From: Scatosoma sp900555925
GTDB lineage: Bacteria; Bacillota; Clostridia; Christensenellales; Borkfalkiaceae
Assembly (NCBI GenBank): GCA_959603585.1
Contig: CAUGYD010000002.1
Coordinates: 124,001-188,000 of the forward strand
Reading direction: 5' to 3'
DNA: 64,000 bases
In this document: positions 6,797 through 15,580 of the stretch, piece by piece
Layout: the number at the start of each line of letters is the position of its first letter
Numbering within the stretch: position 1 is the stretch's first letter
The notes under the pieces: generated by a model
Database searches by the model: none
Told to the model about the DNA's origin: nothing
The model's input: the letters and a program-made list of their open reading frames with translations, nothing else
Made by a program: the position numbers and the translations under genes

Positions 6797-8397
6797 TTAT
6801 CCTTTCTTCTGTAATCGGGCAACAGACGAGGCGAAGGCATTTCGGAACTAATTCCAGCAGCTTTCAGCTCTTTTTCATAATCTTTGACAAAATCCAACGT
6901 CAAAGATTTGAGCGCCACCGACTTGCACTTTTCGCCGGCTTGACGACCGGCATTACGCCCGAATACGATGATATCGAGCAACGAATTTCCCATCAAGCGG
7001 TTTGTGCCGTGAATTCCTCCGACCGCTTCTCCCGCGACATAGAGATTTTCCACTCCCGACATTCCGTTTGCGGAAATATCGATGCCGCCATTCTGGTAAT
7101 GCAAAGTCGGATAAACGAGAATGGGCTCCTTGCGGATATCGATACCGTATTTTCCGAACATTCTCATCATTGCGGGAATACGCTTTTCGATCGTTCCTTC
7201 GCCGTTGACCATTTCGATGAGCGGCGTATCCAGCCAGACGCCTTCTCCGTCCGTCGTGGCAATTCCGCCGCCGTTCTTTTTACATTCGCGAATAATCGCA
7301 GAAGCCGTAACGTCGCGCGTTTCCAAAGGATTGACGAACGCCACGCCGTCCTTATTGACGAGCTGAGCGCCGAGCGAACGCACCTTCTCGGTGACGAGTG
7401 CACCGTAAATCTGCGTAGGACAAGCCGCGCCAGTGGGATGATATTGCAATGTCTCGGGATAGAGCAACTTTGCCCCCGCGCGATAGGCGAGCACGAGCCC
7501 GTCCGCCGTCGCGCCGTAGTGATTCGAAGTAGGGAAACCCTGATAATGCAGTCTGCCCGCTCCGCCCGTCGCGATAATCACCGTCTTTGCGCGGGCAACG
7601 AGAATTTCCTTCGTTTCCATATTCAGGAGCACGGCACCGGCAACCTTTCCGTCCGTATCCTTGATAAGCTCGATTGCGGAAGTAAAATCCACTACCGTGA
7701 TGCCGCGATTTAAGACCTCGTCGCGCAGAACGCGCATGATTTCGGAACCCGAATAGTCGCGGCAGGCGTGCATTCTCTTGCGGGAAGTACCGCCGCCATG
7801 CGTCGTAATCATCGTTCCGTCGGGAGCTTTATCGAACATGACGCCGAGGTTATTCAGCCATTGAATGGCCTCGGGAGCTTCGTTGACGAGCTTATAGAGA
7901 AGCTCGGGTTTATTCTTGAAATGTCCGCCCCCGAACGCGTCGAGATAATGGATTGCGGGGCTGTCGTTTTCCTTATCCGCAGCTTGAATGCCGCCCTCAG
8001 CCATTGCCGTATTCGCATCGCCCAAACGGAGCTTGGTAGCTATCATTACGTTTGCTCCGCAGTTATCCGCTTCGATTGCCGCCGAAGCGCCCGCGCCGCC
8101 GCCGCCGATAATTAAAACGTCTACGTCGTAATCGGGCGCGGAAAGATCGATATTCATATCGAGCACGCGGGAACGTCCCTCCAAGAGCGCCGCAAGTTCG
8201 TGCAAAACCTTGCCTCCCTTATTGGGACCGACTTTGAGTTCTTCGTATGCGGAAGTGATGTAATCGGGGTGGAAGGAAGCGAGAACCTCGTCCTTTTCTT
8301 CCGCCGTCATTCTCCGAATTTCCGCACCGAAACGGGAAGCGCGCGTCGCTTCCACCTTTTTCATGGACACTAATTGTTCTTCGGTGTACTGATACAT
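6793..8397 (-). CDS. Fumarate reductase/succinate dehydrogenase-type flavoprotein (FrdA-like, soluble)
   Basis: This 534-residue flavoprotein carries the FAD-binding GGGGAGASAAIEA at about 98-110 after an unusual N-terminal extension of about 90 residues. Family active-site motifs are present: a HGGGTSRKRMHA segment, LQYHPTG, ETRDVTASAIIRE, HYQNGGI and GEAVGGIHGTNRLMGNSLLD. These residues bind fumarate/succinate and donate a proton in known enzymes. At the site where membrane SdhA/FrdA carry the histidine covalently bound to FAD, this protein has Asn129 (GDANTAMAEGGI), so FAD is probably non-covalent, as in soluble fumarate reductases. It lies 10 nt after the FrdB-like gene, downstream of Hdr, Flx and fumarase genes. 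With no membrane anchor gene, it is inferred to reduce fumarate with electrons from the Hdr/Flx module. A related substrate cannot be excluded. Confidence 0.82.
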   Translation of the reverse strand: MYQYTEEQLVSMKKVEATRASRFGAEIRRMTAEEKDEVLASFHPDYITSAYEELKVGPNKGGKVLHELAALLEGRSRVLDMNIDLSAPDYDVDVLIIGGGGAGASAAIEADNCGANVMIATKLRLGDANTAMAEGGIQAADKENDSPAIHYLDAFGGGHFKNKPELLYKLVNEAPEAIQWLNNLGVMFDKAPDGTMITTHGGGTSRKRMHACRDYSGSEIMRVLRDEVLNRGITVVDFTSAIELIKDTDGKVAGAVLLNMETKEILVARAKTVIIATGGAGRLHYQGFPTSNHYGATADGLVLAYRAGAKLLYPETLQYHPTGAACPTQIYGALVTEKVRSLGAQLVNKDGVAFVNPLETRDVTASAIIRECKKNGGGIATTDGEGVWLDTPLIEMVNGEGTIEKRIPAMMRMFGKYGIDIRKEPILVYPTLHYQNGGIDISANGMSGVENLYVAGEAVGGIHGTNRLMGNSLLDIIVFGRNAGRQAGEKCKSVALKSLTLDFVKDYEKELKAAGISSEMPSPRLLPDYRRKDN

Positions 8398-8407
8398 ACG
8401 CTTCTCC

Positions 8408-9082
8408 TTATTTTTCTATCTCTCTGTGATTATAAAGTTCTTTCATTTCTTCAACGGGCTTTTGCATGAGATTTTCGAGAAGGGATTCGAATTTTCCTTC
8501 TTTGATTTCTTCTACCCGCTTTTCGAGATGTTCGCTCTTCGGCGCGAGGTATTTTCCCGTGAGTCGCCTTGCGAGCTCCGCGACCTGCGGGTGAGAAATT
8601 CCCGCGGGACAACGCGAAGAACATACTCCGCACATCACGCAGTCGAAACTTTCCTCCGCACATTTTTCGTATTCGCCGCGCTGCGCGTAGGCAATGTACT
8701 GCATGACGTTCAGGCCCTGCGTACAGCTCTTTGTGCAGGCGTTACAGCCGATACAAGAATAGATTTCGGGATACAGCTGCATCATAATCTGCTGCGTGGG
8801 CTTTATCTTTTCGATGTCATAAACTTGCTTTACCAGCGGGAAGAAAGGCAGCGTCGCCACGTACATTCCTTCCTCTACCTGCGTCTGACAGGCAAGGCAG
8901 GTTTTGAGTTCCTGCTGACCTTTAATGCGGTAAATGGTCGCGCACGCACCGCAGAAGCCGTTTCTGCAACCGCAGCCGCGAACGAGCTGATATCCCGCAT
9001 ATTCCATCGCTTTCATAATCGTCAGACTTTCGGGAACCTGATATCTTTTCCCGAAAAGATAAACGTTTACCAAATTTTCCAT
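8408..9082 (-). CDS. FrdB-like iron-sulfur subunit (one 2Fe-2S, two 4Fe-4S)
   Basis: This 224-residue electron-transfer protein has an N-terminal plant-type ferredoxin domain with Cys at 37, 39, 44, 47, 62 and 65 (GCGCRNGFCGAC...CLAC). Two cluster motifs follow, CIGCNACTKSC near 109 and CVMCGVCSSRC near 148. Classical FrdB/SdhB carry a 3Fe-4S cluster facing the quinone site; here both C-terminal motifs have the full four cysteines, which fits a soluble partner. The arrangement equals the N-terminal half of methanogen thiol:fumarate reductase TfrB, whose second half is an HdrB-like CCG module. Here HdrB is a separate protein in the same operon. It probably wires the Hdr side to the FrdA-like flavoprotein. 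An AAGGAG site lies 15 nt after the FlxA stop. Confidence 0.82.
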   Translation of the reverse strand: MENLVNVYLFGKRYQVPESLTIMKAMEYAGYQLVRGCGCRNGFCGACATIYRIKGQQELKTCLACQTQVEEGMYVATLPFFPLVKQVYDIEKIKPTQQIMMQLYPEIYSCIGCNACTKSCTQGLNVMQYIAYAQRGEYEKCAEESFDCVMCGVCSSRCPAGISHPQVAELARRLTGKYLAPKSEHLEKRVEEIKEGKFESLLENLMQKPVEEMKELYNHREIEK

Positions 9083-9097
9083 GATATTCTCCTTCGC

Positions 9098-9925
9098 TCA
9101 ATACTCGTCGGGCAGTTCGTCCAGCTCATCCATGCGGAATACGGGTCCGTCCTTACAGACGAATTTGTCTCCGACGTTACATCTGCCGCATTTGCCGATA
9201 CCGCACTTCATACGAAGTTCCAGCGTCGTATATACGCGGGATTTGTCGAACCCAAGTTCCAAAAGCCCTGCCAGAGTGAATTTAATCATGATGGGAGGTC
9301 CGCAAAGAACCGCCGTCATGTTCGGATCGAGCCCCAATTCCTTGACGTAAGCGGGCACAAAACCGACATGTCCGTTCCAACCTTCCTGCGGACGGTCTAT
9401 GGTAAGGTAGACTTCAAAATCGGGCTCCTTTTCCCATTCGGTGCGTATCTCCTCAATATCTACGAGATCATCTTTGCTCCGAGCGCCGTAAACCACGACG
9501 ACTTTCCCGTAATTTTTACGGTAATGCCTGATATAGTTGATGACGCTTCTCAAAGGCGCAAGGCCGATACCGCCCGCGATAAACAGCATGTCTTTCCCCT
9601 TGAAATCCTCCTCGACGGGGAAATTTCTGCCGTAGGGGCCGCGTACGGTAATCTGCTGCCCCACTTCGAGGGAATGAATGACTTCCGTGACACAGCCGCA
9701 TTTTTTGATGGAAAATTCCATGAATTCCTCGTTCGTGGGAGAAGAAGTGATGGAGAACATACACTCACCGACGCCGGGGACGGAAACCATCGCACACTGA
9801 CCGGGCAAATGTTCGAACAGCTTTTTGCCGTCCGTCCCGACGACGCGGAAGGTCTTGACGTCGGGCGTATCCTTTCGAATATCCGTGATTACACCGATTT
9901 TCGGAATGAGATTTTCATTAATCAT
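9098..9925 (-). CDS. flxA: FlxA-like FAD/NAD-binding oxidoreductase subunit
   Basis: This 275-residue protein has the ferredoxin-NADP reductase fold seen in FlxA, sulfhydrogenase gamma, AsrB and PyrK. An N-terminal FAD barrel with the MFSITSSP flavin motif is followed by the nucleotide-binding FIAGGIGLAPLRSV segment and VVVYGARSKDDLV. A C-terminal 2Fe-2S motif, CGIGKCGRCNVGDKFVC, closes it. In Desulfovibrio FlxABCD-HdrABC this subunit oxidises NADH and feeds electrons into the complex. Its start overlaps the end of the FlxB-like gene by 8 bp. It is the likely electron entry point of the operon; cofactor preference (NADH or NADPH) cannot be read with certainty. Confidence 0.85.
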   Translation of the reverse strand: MINENLIPKIGVITDIRKDTPDVKTFRVVGTDGKKLFEHLPGQCAMVSVPGVGECMFSITSSPTNEEFMEFSIKKCGCVTEVIHSLEVGQQITVRGPYGRNFPVEEDFKGKDMLFIAGGIGLAPLRSVINYIRHYRKNYGKVVVVYGARSKDDLVDIEEIRTEWEKEPDFEVYLTIDRPQEGWNGHVGFVPAYVKELGLDPNMTAVLCGPPIMIKFTLAGLLELGFDKSRVYTTLELRMKCGIGKCGRCNVGDKFVCKDGPVFRMDELDELPDEY

Positions 9926-10946
9926 GCGCTTTACCTCCCAACGTTTTTACAACTTTTATGATGTTGAGATGCTGAGGACACTTATTGACGCAACGCCCGC
10001 ATCCGACGCAGGAATACAATCCTTCATGCTGGGAAGGATAATAGACGAGTTTATGCATAAATCTCTGGCGATACCTCTGCAACTGCGTCGTACGGCTGTT
10101 TGCCGCCGCCATTTGCGTAAAGTCGGAATACATGCAGGAATCCCAGCAACGATAACGGATAACTCCTTCGTTTGTCTTGAAATCGCGGATATCGAAACAC
10201 TGACAGGTCGGGCATACGAAGGTACAAGCTCCGCAACCGAGACAGGCTTCGGAAAGACTTTCCCATTCGGGAGCATCGAAAAGCTCGTTGAGATTTTCGG
10301 GCTTGAAACGGGATAAATTCAAATGAGAGAAGGGAAGTTTCTCGATAATCTCGCGCGTCTTTTTCTGCTGAGCAGAGACTTCCTTCTCCCCGCCGTTTTC
10401 AAAAAGTTCCTTTACGCTTTCCGTAAGGGCATTTCCCCTCTCGGTATTCGCGCGCCAATAGAGATATTTCTCATCCAGCCACGTCGTGACGTCGCCGGCA
10501 GGCTCCGCCGCGTCGATGCCGAACACTTTGCAAAAACAACTTTCTTCGGGGCGGGAACAAGCCAGCGTCACAATGATTCCCGCGTTCCGTCTGGACTGAT
10601 AATACGTATCGACAGGCTCGGCGAGAAATACCCGATCGAGTACATCGAACGCCTTGAAATCGCACGCTTTGACGCCGAAGAGAACGAACGGCTTCTGTTC
10701 TTCTCTGACGTCTAAAATTTCAATGCTTTTCCCTTCCGTTTTGAACTTCATCATCGTCTCGCTCTGCGGGAAGAAAAAATCTTTGGGCGATTTTACCGTT
10801 TTGAGAATGCCGAGAGCGCTCTCCTGTCCGTCCGACCAAAGCCCGTAATTGGCTTCGCCTGCCTTTTTCAAGGGCATATACAGGGGCATGGAGGCGGAGA
10901 TTTTGCTATATAATCCGTTTAATTTTTCCTTGCTGATTTTAAGCAT
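9918..10946 (-). CDS. FlxB-like 4Fe-4S dicluster protein
   Basis: This protein of about 342 residues resembles the sulfhydrogenase beta/AsrA/FlxB group, which relays electrons next to an FlxA-type flavoprotein. The N-terminal half includes FGVKACDFKAFDVLDRVFL and an SCFCKVFGIDA segment typical of the group. The C-terminal half has two ferredoxin motifs, CLGCGACTFVCPTCQC and CVGCGRCVNKCPQH. The open frame extends further upstream, but the ATG at 10946 is chosen because GGAGGG lies directly before it and it overlaps the preceding stop by 8 bp, the same overlap used at the next two junctions. Which of the two adjacent Fe-S proteins is strictly FlxB or FlxC is by position only. Confidence 0.8.
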   Translation of the reverse strand: MLKISKEKLNGLYSKISASMPLYMPLKKAGEANYGLWSDGQESALGILKTVKSPKDFFFPQSETMMKFKTEGKSIEILDVREEQKPFVLFGVKACDFKAFDVLDRVFLAEPVDTYYQSRRNAGIIVTLACSRPEESCFCKVFGIDAAEPAGDVTTWLDEKYLYWRANTERGNALTESVKELFENGGEKEVSAQQKKTREIIEKLPFSHLNLSRFKPENLNELFDAPEWESLSEACLGCGACTFVCPTCQCFDIRDFKTNEGVIRYRCWDSCMYSDFTQMAAANSRTTQLQRYRQRFMHKLVYYPSQHEGLYSCVGCGRCVNKCPQHLNIIKVVKTLGGKAHD

Positions 10947-11925
10947 GCTTTCCCTCCGCGTCAAAGACTTTACCGGGTTCGGTATCTTCCGTCCGATAAT
11001 CGGTGAGAGGCGTCTTTCCCTCGGGTACATCTCCCGCCTGGAATTCGCCGTACAAAGTATCGATATCCTTGATGAATTTTCTGTTCAGGAGATGCAGGGG
11101 AATATTCTGCGGGCAGACGCGGCTGCATTCTCCGCAGTCGGTACACCGTCCCGCCACATGGAACGCACGGATTATATGGAACATCTGTTCTTCAAACTCC
11201 GTATCGTTCGCTTTCGCCGCAATTCCCGAATTAGGGTTGTCGAATACGCATTTCACACAGGAACATGCGGGACAAACATTGCGGCAGGCGTTGCAGCGAA
11301 TACATTTGGAAAGTTCACTCTTCCAAAAAGCAAACCTTTCGTCGGGAGTCATCGCTTCCAGCTTCTCGACGCCCGAAAAACGGTCGTTTTTCGTCTTGGG
11401 CATCTCGTGAAGAATAATCGTTTCATCCGCTGCTTTATGCTCCTTTCCTTTACAGCAAAGGCACTTTTCGAGGAGCACTTCTTCTTTCGCGAATTCCATA
11501 TCTCCGTAAAGAGAGGATACCTTTACCTTCTCGCCCAGCTCTTCCACTTCCGTCACGGCGTCCGCGCCCAGCTTTTTGATTTTAGAAATATCCAGCTTGC
11601 CCTGACATTCGATTGCCACCACATGGATATTTTCCCGAACGACGCGATGCTCCTTTACGAGCTCGTTAAAGCTATATGTGTCGCAGGGCTTCAAAAATAC
11701 CGCCGTCTTTCCGGGTTTTTTGCTCGCGGCAATGAGATACTTGGATAAATTCGCCCCGCAAAAACCGTTATAGACAAAGTTTTCAAGCTCCGCTTCCGTT
11801 TCAAAAACGGAGGGTTCGGGGTCGAAATAAAACTCGCCCTTCTTCCAGCCGATTACGCGCGCGACCTCGCCGCTCTTCAAAAGCTCGGCGGCGCGTTCTT
11901 TCATTTTCAGTTCGACGTCACGCAT
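10939..11925 (-). CDS. FlxC-like protein with FrhB-like and 4Fe-4S dicluster regions
   Basis: This 328-residue protein begins with a region like the F420-hydrogenase/formate dehydrogenase beta family (CGANLSKYLIAAS, KTAVFLKPCDTYSFNELVKEHRV). It then has a Cys-rich KCLCCKGKEH patch and two ferredoxin motifs, CIRCNACRNVCPACSC and CTDCGECSRVCPQN. It is expected to pass electrons between FlxA/FlxB and FlxD/HdrA in the cytoplasm. The gene overlaps both neighbours by 8 bp. No F420 biosynthesis gene is visible, so the FrhB-like segment probably binds a flavin or is structural. Exact Flx letter is by order only. Confidence 0.78.
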   Translation of the reverse strand: MRDVELKMKERAAELLKSGEVARVIGWKKGEFYFDPEPSVFETEAELENFVYNGFCGANLSKYLIAASKKPGKTAVFLKPCDTYSFNELVKEHRVVRENIHVVAIECQGKLDISKIKKLGADAVTEVEELGEKVKVSSLYGDMEFAKEEVLLEKCLCCKGKEHKAADETIILHEMPKTKNDRFSGVEKLEAMTPDERFAFWKSELSKCIRCNACRNVCPACSCVKCVFDNPNSGIAAKANDTEFEEQMFHIIRAFHVAGRCTDCGECSRVCPQNIPLHLLNRKFIKDIDTLYGEFQAGDVPEGKTPLTDYRTEDTEPGKVFDAEGKHA

Positions 11926-12382
11926 CGTTCTTGTCCTCCTTGCACCTCAAATCGGTCAGGCGCTTGTTTTCTCCGAGCGCCGCCACCGTCTTTACGAAAT
12001 CGTTCATGACAGCGGAAAATCTTGCGCCTTCCGCGGCGGAAACCCATTCCACGCGCGTGCGCTCCTTTTCTATTCCGAGATAGTTCAAAAAGCTGAACAA
12101 CAGCGCCATTCTTCTCCTCGTATAATAATTGCCCGTCACATAATGGCAGTCGCCGGGATGACAGCCGCAGAGAATTACGCCGTCGGCGCCCCGCTGAAAC
12201 GCTTTCAGGACAAACATGGGATTGACGCGGCAGGAGCAGGGAACGCGGATAATTTTGACGTTGGCAGGATAGCTCAGACGGCTGGAACCCGCGAGATCCG
12301 CCCCCGCGTAAGAGCACCAGTTACAGCAGAACGCCACGATATTGGGGGTATATTCTTTCTTTTCCGTCGTTACATCTTGCAT
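11918..12382 (-). CDS. flxD: FlxD/MvhD-type 2Fe-2S adaptor of heterodisulfide reductase
   Basis: This 154-residue protein matches the MvhD family across PNIVAFCCNWCSYAGADLAG, NVKIIRVPCSCRVNP and GADGVILCGCHPGDCHY. MvhD carries a 2Fe-2S cluster and hands electrons to HdrA; FlxD does the same job from the NADH-oxidising FlxABC unit. A hydrophobic helical end follows (YTRRRMALLFSFLNYLGIE). The gene overlaps the 3' end of hdrA by 13 bp and flxC by 8 bp, which implies coupled translation and fixed stoichiometry. Its presence links the Flx and Hdr halves physically. Identity is secure. Confidence 0.92.
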   Translation of the reverse strand: MQDVTTEKKEYTPNIVAFCCNWCSYAGADLAGSSRLSYPANVKIIRVPCSCRVNPMFVLKAFQRGADGVILCGCHPGDCHYVTGNYYTRRRMALLFSFLNYLGIEKERTRVEWVSAAEGARFSAVMNDFVKTVAALGENKRLTDLRCKEDKNDA

Positions 12383-14361
12383 ATCGCTTCCACCTCCGAC
12401 ATGATTTGTTTGGAGCTGAATCCTTTAAGATCCATAGCGCCCGAAGGACAGGTGACCGTGCAGGCTCCGCAGCCCTGACAGACTGCGGGATTGACGGAAG
12501 CCACCCTTCTGATTTCCGTCTTTCCTCCGCCGAGACGGAATTCCTTATCGACGTAGGTAATGGCGCCGTACGCACAGACATTGGCACATTGGCTGCACCC
12601 GTTACACATCGTCTCGTCGGGCTGAGCGACGCAGGGATTCGTCTTTAAGTGATCCTTGACGAGCAGTCCGATGACCTTCGCGGCGCACGCGGAAGCCTGG
12701 GACACCGTTTCGGGGATGTCCTTGGGTCCTTGGCAGACACCCGCGAGATATACGCCAGCCGTGGGGCTTTCCACGGGACGGAGTTTGGGATGCGCTTCGG
12801 TGAGGAAGTTATTCGTATCGATACTTGCAGTCAAAAGCGTTGCTATCTTTCTGACAGAAGGTTCGGGTTCGATCGCCGCGGCGAGAACGACGAGGTCGGA
12901 AGGAATCGTCACTTGTTCGTTATCGATGAGGTTGGAACCCTGAACCATGAGTTTCCCGTTCTCGTTATAGACTTTTCCGACCATGCCCTTTATATAATCC
13001 ACGCCGTACTGTTCGACCGCGCGGCGGTAGAATTCGTCGTAATTCTTTCCGGGCGTACGTACGTCGATATAGAATACGTGCACCTCCGTATCGGGATACT
13101 TTTCACGGATGAGCATGGCATGCTTCGCGGTATACATACAGCAGATTTTCGAGCAGTAAGGCTTCCCACAGCCGGAAGTATCGCGCGAACCGACGCATTG
13201 AATGAAGGTGATGACCTTCGGATGCGTTCCGTCGGAGGGACGCAAAAGGACGCCGTTCGTGGGGCCGGCCGCGTTCATCAGTCTTTCAAGTTCCAAAGAC
13301 GTGATGACGTCTTTATTCTCGGCATAGCCGTACTCGTTGAACGCATCGAGGGAAATGGGCTTGAACCCCGTCGCCACGACGATGGCACCGTACTGACGTT
13401 CGATAAATTCGTCCTTCATCGTGTAATCGATAGCGCCCGCGGTACAGAATTTCTGACAGATTCCGCATTTGCCCGTTTTGAGTTTGATGCACTGCTGAGG
13501 ATCGATGACCGCCACGTTGGGAATAGCCTGCGCGAACGGAATATAAATAGCCGTACGGTTGTTGAGGTTCATATTGAACTCGTTAAGCCCTTTCTTGGAG
13601 GGACATTTTTCCATACAGACCTTACAGCCCGTGCATTTCTTTTCGTCTACATATCTGGCTTTTTTACGGATCTTCACCGAAAAATTGCCGACGAACCCCT
13701 TGACCTCCTCCACTTCGGAGTAGGACAGAATGTCGATTTTATCGCTCTGAGCGCAGTCCACCATTTTCGGCGTCAGAATACAAGCCGAGCAATCGAGCGT
13801 GGGGAACGTCTTATCGAGCTGCGCCATACGTCCGCCGATCGTGGCATTCTTTTCCACGATATCCACTTCAAAACCCGCTTCCGCGATATCGAGCGCGGCC
13901 TGAATCCCCGCGATGCCGCCGCCGATGACGAGCGCGCGCTTGACGACGGGGCTTTCTCCCGCCTGCAAGGGAGCGTCCAGATTTACCTTCGCAATCGCCG
14001 TGCGGACGAGAACGATCGCCTTTTCGGTCGCTTCTTCTCTGTCCTTATGTATCCAGGAACAATGCTCGCGGATATTGGCGATTTCCACCATGTAGGGATT
14101 GAGTCCCGCGGCTTCCGCGGTCTTGCGGAAAGTAGCCTCGTGCATTCTGGGCGAACAGGACCCGACGACGATGCCCGTCAGGTTATGCTCCTTGATTGCA
14201 TTTTTAATGAGCTGCTGACCGTTTTCGGAGCACATGTACTGATAGTTGGCCGAAAAGACGACGCCCGGCTCGGACTTAATGACTTCGGCCACTCTTTCCA
14301 CGTCTACCGTTGCCGCGATATTACTGCCGCACCAACAAATAAAAACACCTATTCTTTGCAT
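12370..14361 (-). CDS. hdrA: Heterodisulfide reductase subunit A (bifurcating flavoprotein)
   Basis: This 663-residue FAD and multi-cluster protein is the electron-bifurcating core of Hdr complexes. An N-terminal domain with the ICWCGSNIA and MCSENGQ cysteines is followed by the FAD-binding VIGGGIAGIQAALDIA at about 145-160. A CTGCKVCMEKCP cluster lies at 243-253, then a CGICQKFCTAGAI cluster and the CVGSRD...CGKPYCSKICC inserted-cluster region. Two C-terminal ferredoxin motifs (CNGCSQCANVC and CQGCGACTVTC) would deliver low-potential electrons to ferredoxin. Full family length. It lies 26 nt after hdrC and overlaps flxD. In known complexes it splits NADH or hydrogen electrons between ferredoxin and HdrB. 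Assignment is secure; bifurcation here is inferred. Confidence 0.93.
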   Translation of the reverse strand: MQRIGVFICWCGSNIAATVDVERVAEVIKSEPGVVFSANYQYMCSENGQQLIKNAIKEHNLTGIVVGSCSPRMHEATFRKTAEAAGLNPYMVEIANIREHCSWIHKDREEATEKAIVLVRTAIAKVNLDAPLQAGESPVVKRALVIGGGIAGIQAALDIAEAGFEVDIVEKNATIGGRMAQLDKTFPTLDCSACILTPKMVDCAQSDKIDILSYSEVEEVKGFVGNFSVKIRKKARYVDEKKCTGCKVCMEKCPSKKGLNEFNMNLNNRTAIYIPFAQAIPNVAVIDPQQCIKLKTGKCGICQKFCTAGAIDYTMKDEFIERQYGAIVVATGFKPISLDAFNEYGYAENKDVITSLELERLMNAAGPTNGVLLRPSDGTHPKVITFIQCVGSRDTSGCGKPYCSKICCMYTAKHAMLIREKYPDTEVHVFYIDVRTPGKNYDEFYRRAVEQYGVDYIKGMVGKVYNENGKLMVQGSNLIDNEQVTIPSDLVVLAAAIEPEPSVRKIATLLTASIDTNNFLTEAHPKLRPVESPTAGVYLAGVCQGPKDIPETVSQASACAAKVIGLLVKDHLKTNPCVAQPDETMCNGCSQCANVCAYGAITYVDKEFRLGGGKTEIRRVASVNPAVCQGCGACTVTCPSGAMDLKGFSSKQIMSEVEAICKM

Positions 14362-14387
14362 TTTATATAACTCTCTTTACCTTGAAA

Positions 14388-14774
14388 TCATTTGTTGTAT
14401 TTTCTGTACGCGCTGACGAGCAGTTGTTGGGGAATGAGCTCGTCTACGATGGGAGGAATATCCTCCGCTTTGATTCCGTTTGCGTTCTGCATGCGCACCA
14501 CCGTATCCCGCACCGCCTCGATGACGGCAGCCGGCGCTACGCCGCGCGGACATCTCTCCACGCACGCCATGCAGGAAAGGCAGCTCCATATCGCTTTGCT
14601 TTTCAAAAGCTCTTCTACCTTGCCCTTGACGAGCAGGGAAACAAATTGATGGGGCTTTATATCCATTTCCTTGAACGCGGGACAACGACCGGAGCACTTC
14701 CCGCACTTCATGCATTTTCTGACGTCCGTGCCGCTCAAACGGAGGAGATTTTCTTTTTGTTCTTCTCTCGTCAT
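14388..14774 (-). CDS. hdrC: Heterodisulfide reductase subunit C
   Basis: This 128-residue ferredoxin-like subunit has two four-cysteine motifs, CMKCGKCSGRCPAF near 21-32 and CLSCMACVERCPRG near 65-76, as in HdrC. It links HdrA to HdrB. There is no membrane region, so this is the soluble HdrABC form rather than HdrDE. The start overlaps the hdrB stop by 4 bp (ATGA). Confidence 0.92.
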   Translation of the reverse strand: MTREEQKENLLRLSGTDVRKCMKCGKCSGRCPAFKEMDIKPHQFVSLLVKGKVEELLKSKAIWSCLSCMACVERCPRGVAPAAVIEAVRDTVVRMQNANGIKAEDIPPIVDELIPQQLLVSAYRKYNK

Positions 14775-15550
14775 GCTTTCACCCCCAGCGCTTCGGCAAG
14801 AAACTCCGTGAAATATCTCACGGGCAGAATGTTTCCGCCCTTCTCTTTCAGATTATACAAGCAGAGCGGGCAGGCGGTAATCACTTCCTCCGCCCCCTTT
14901 TCCTTCGCGCTCGCCAAGACCTTTCTGCTCCTTTCTTCGGGGAGCTTCGGATTTTTGAGAGCCACATACGCGCCGCAGCATTCGTTGCGGAAAGGATAGA
15001 CGACGGGCGTTCCGCCGATGGCGCGGATAAAATCTTCGATAATCGTGGGATTTTCCGGATTGTCGAAAGCCATTACTCCGCTCGGGCGGAGCAAAAGACA
15101 GCCGTAATACGCGCCTATCTTTTTATTGACGGGATTGACGACTTTCTTTCTGATATTCTCGAAACCCACCACGTCTTTCAGCATTTCGAGATAATGCAGA
15201 ACCTGCGTTTCTCCGCGGTAAGGTTCTTCCAATTTAAGATAGTTATTGGCTTTGGAAGAAATATTTTCGTCCGAGCGCATATCTTCGTTGGTGCGCTTGA
15301 TGACGTTATGGCAAGCGGAACAGAGAGTGAGCAATTTACCCCCGCGATGCTTTGCATAGTCGAGCGCGCGCACGGCGGAAAGTTTCGTCGCAATTTCGTC
15401 TCTCGCCATGGGATAGACCGCGCCGCAGCACTGCCAATTTTCTATTTCTTCCATCTCCACGCCGAGCGCTTCGGCAGAAAGGCGGGCGTAGACGTCCAAA
15501 TCTTTCGCTTTGGTTTTCAGCGTACAGCCGGGATAATAACAAATTTTCAT
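14771..15550 (-). CDS. hdrB: Heterodisulfide reductase subunit B (two CCG domains)
   Basis: This 259-residue protein has two complete CCG motifs that in methanogen HdrB hold two non-cubane 4Fe-4S clusters and reduce a disulfide. The first uses C9, C41, C42, C77 and C80 (PGCT, QCCG, CSAC). The second uses a GCLLLRP cysteine, NECCGAYV and CPLC. All expected ligands are present, so disulfide or thiol chemistry remains possible. No CoM/CoB pathway or DsrC gene is nearby. The electron acceptor is therefore open: a cellular disulfide, or the FrdB-like protein encoded downstream. The gene lies 30 nt after fumC in the same orientation. Confidence 0.92.
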   Translation of the reverse strand: MKICYYPGCTLKTKAKDLDVYARLSAEALGVEMEEIENWQCCGAVYPMARDEIATKLSAVRALDYAKHRGGKLLTLCSACHNVIKRTNEDMRSDENISSKANNYLKLEEPYRGETQVLHYLEMLKDVVGFENIRKKVVNPVNKKIGAYYGCLLLRPSGVMAFDNPENPTIIEDFIRAIGGTPVVYPFRNECCGAYVALKNPKLPEERSRKVLASAKEKGAEEVITACPLCLYNLKEKGGNILPVRYFTEFLAEALGVKA

Positions 15551-15580
15551 ATCGTTACCTTTTTAGATCAACTTCCGCGC

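Noticed and set aside
8426..9961. Plus-strand frame of 511 codons opposite the FlxA and FrdB-like genes
   Set aside because: Antisense shadow of two overlapping conserved genes.
12649..14370. Plus-strand open frame of 573 codons opposite hdrA
   Set aside because: This is the mirror frame of a GC-biased coding strand; it lacks a ribosome site and any recognisable motif, while hdrA is fully conserved. The long plus-strand frames opposite fumC, dnaE and the ABC-F gene are similar shadows.
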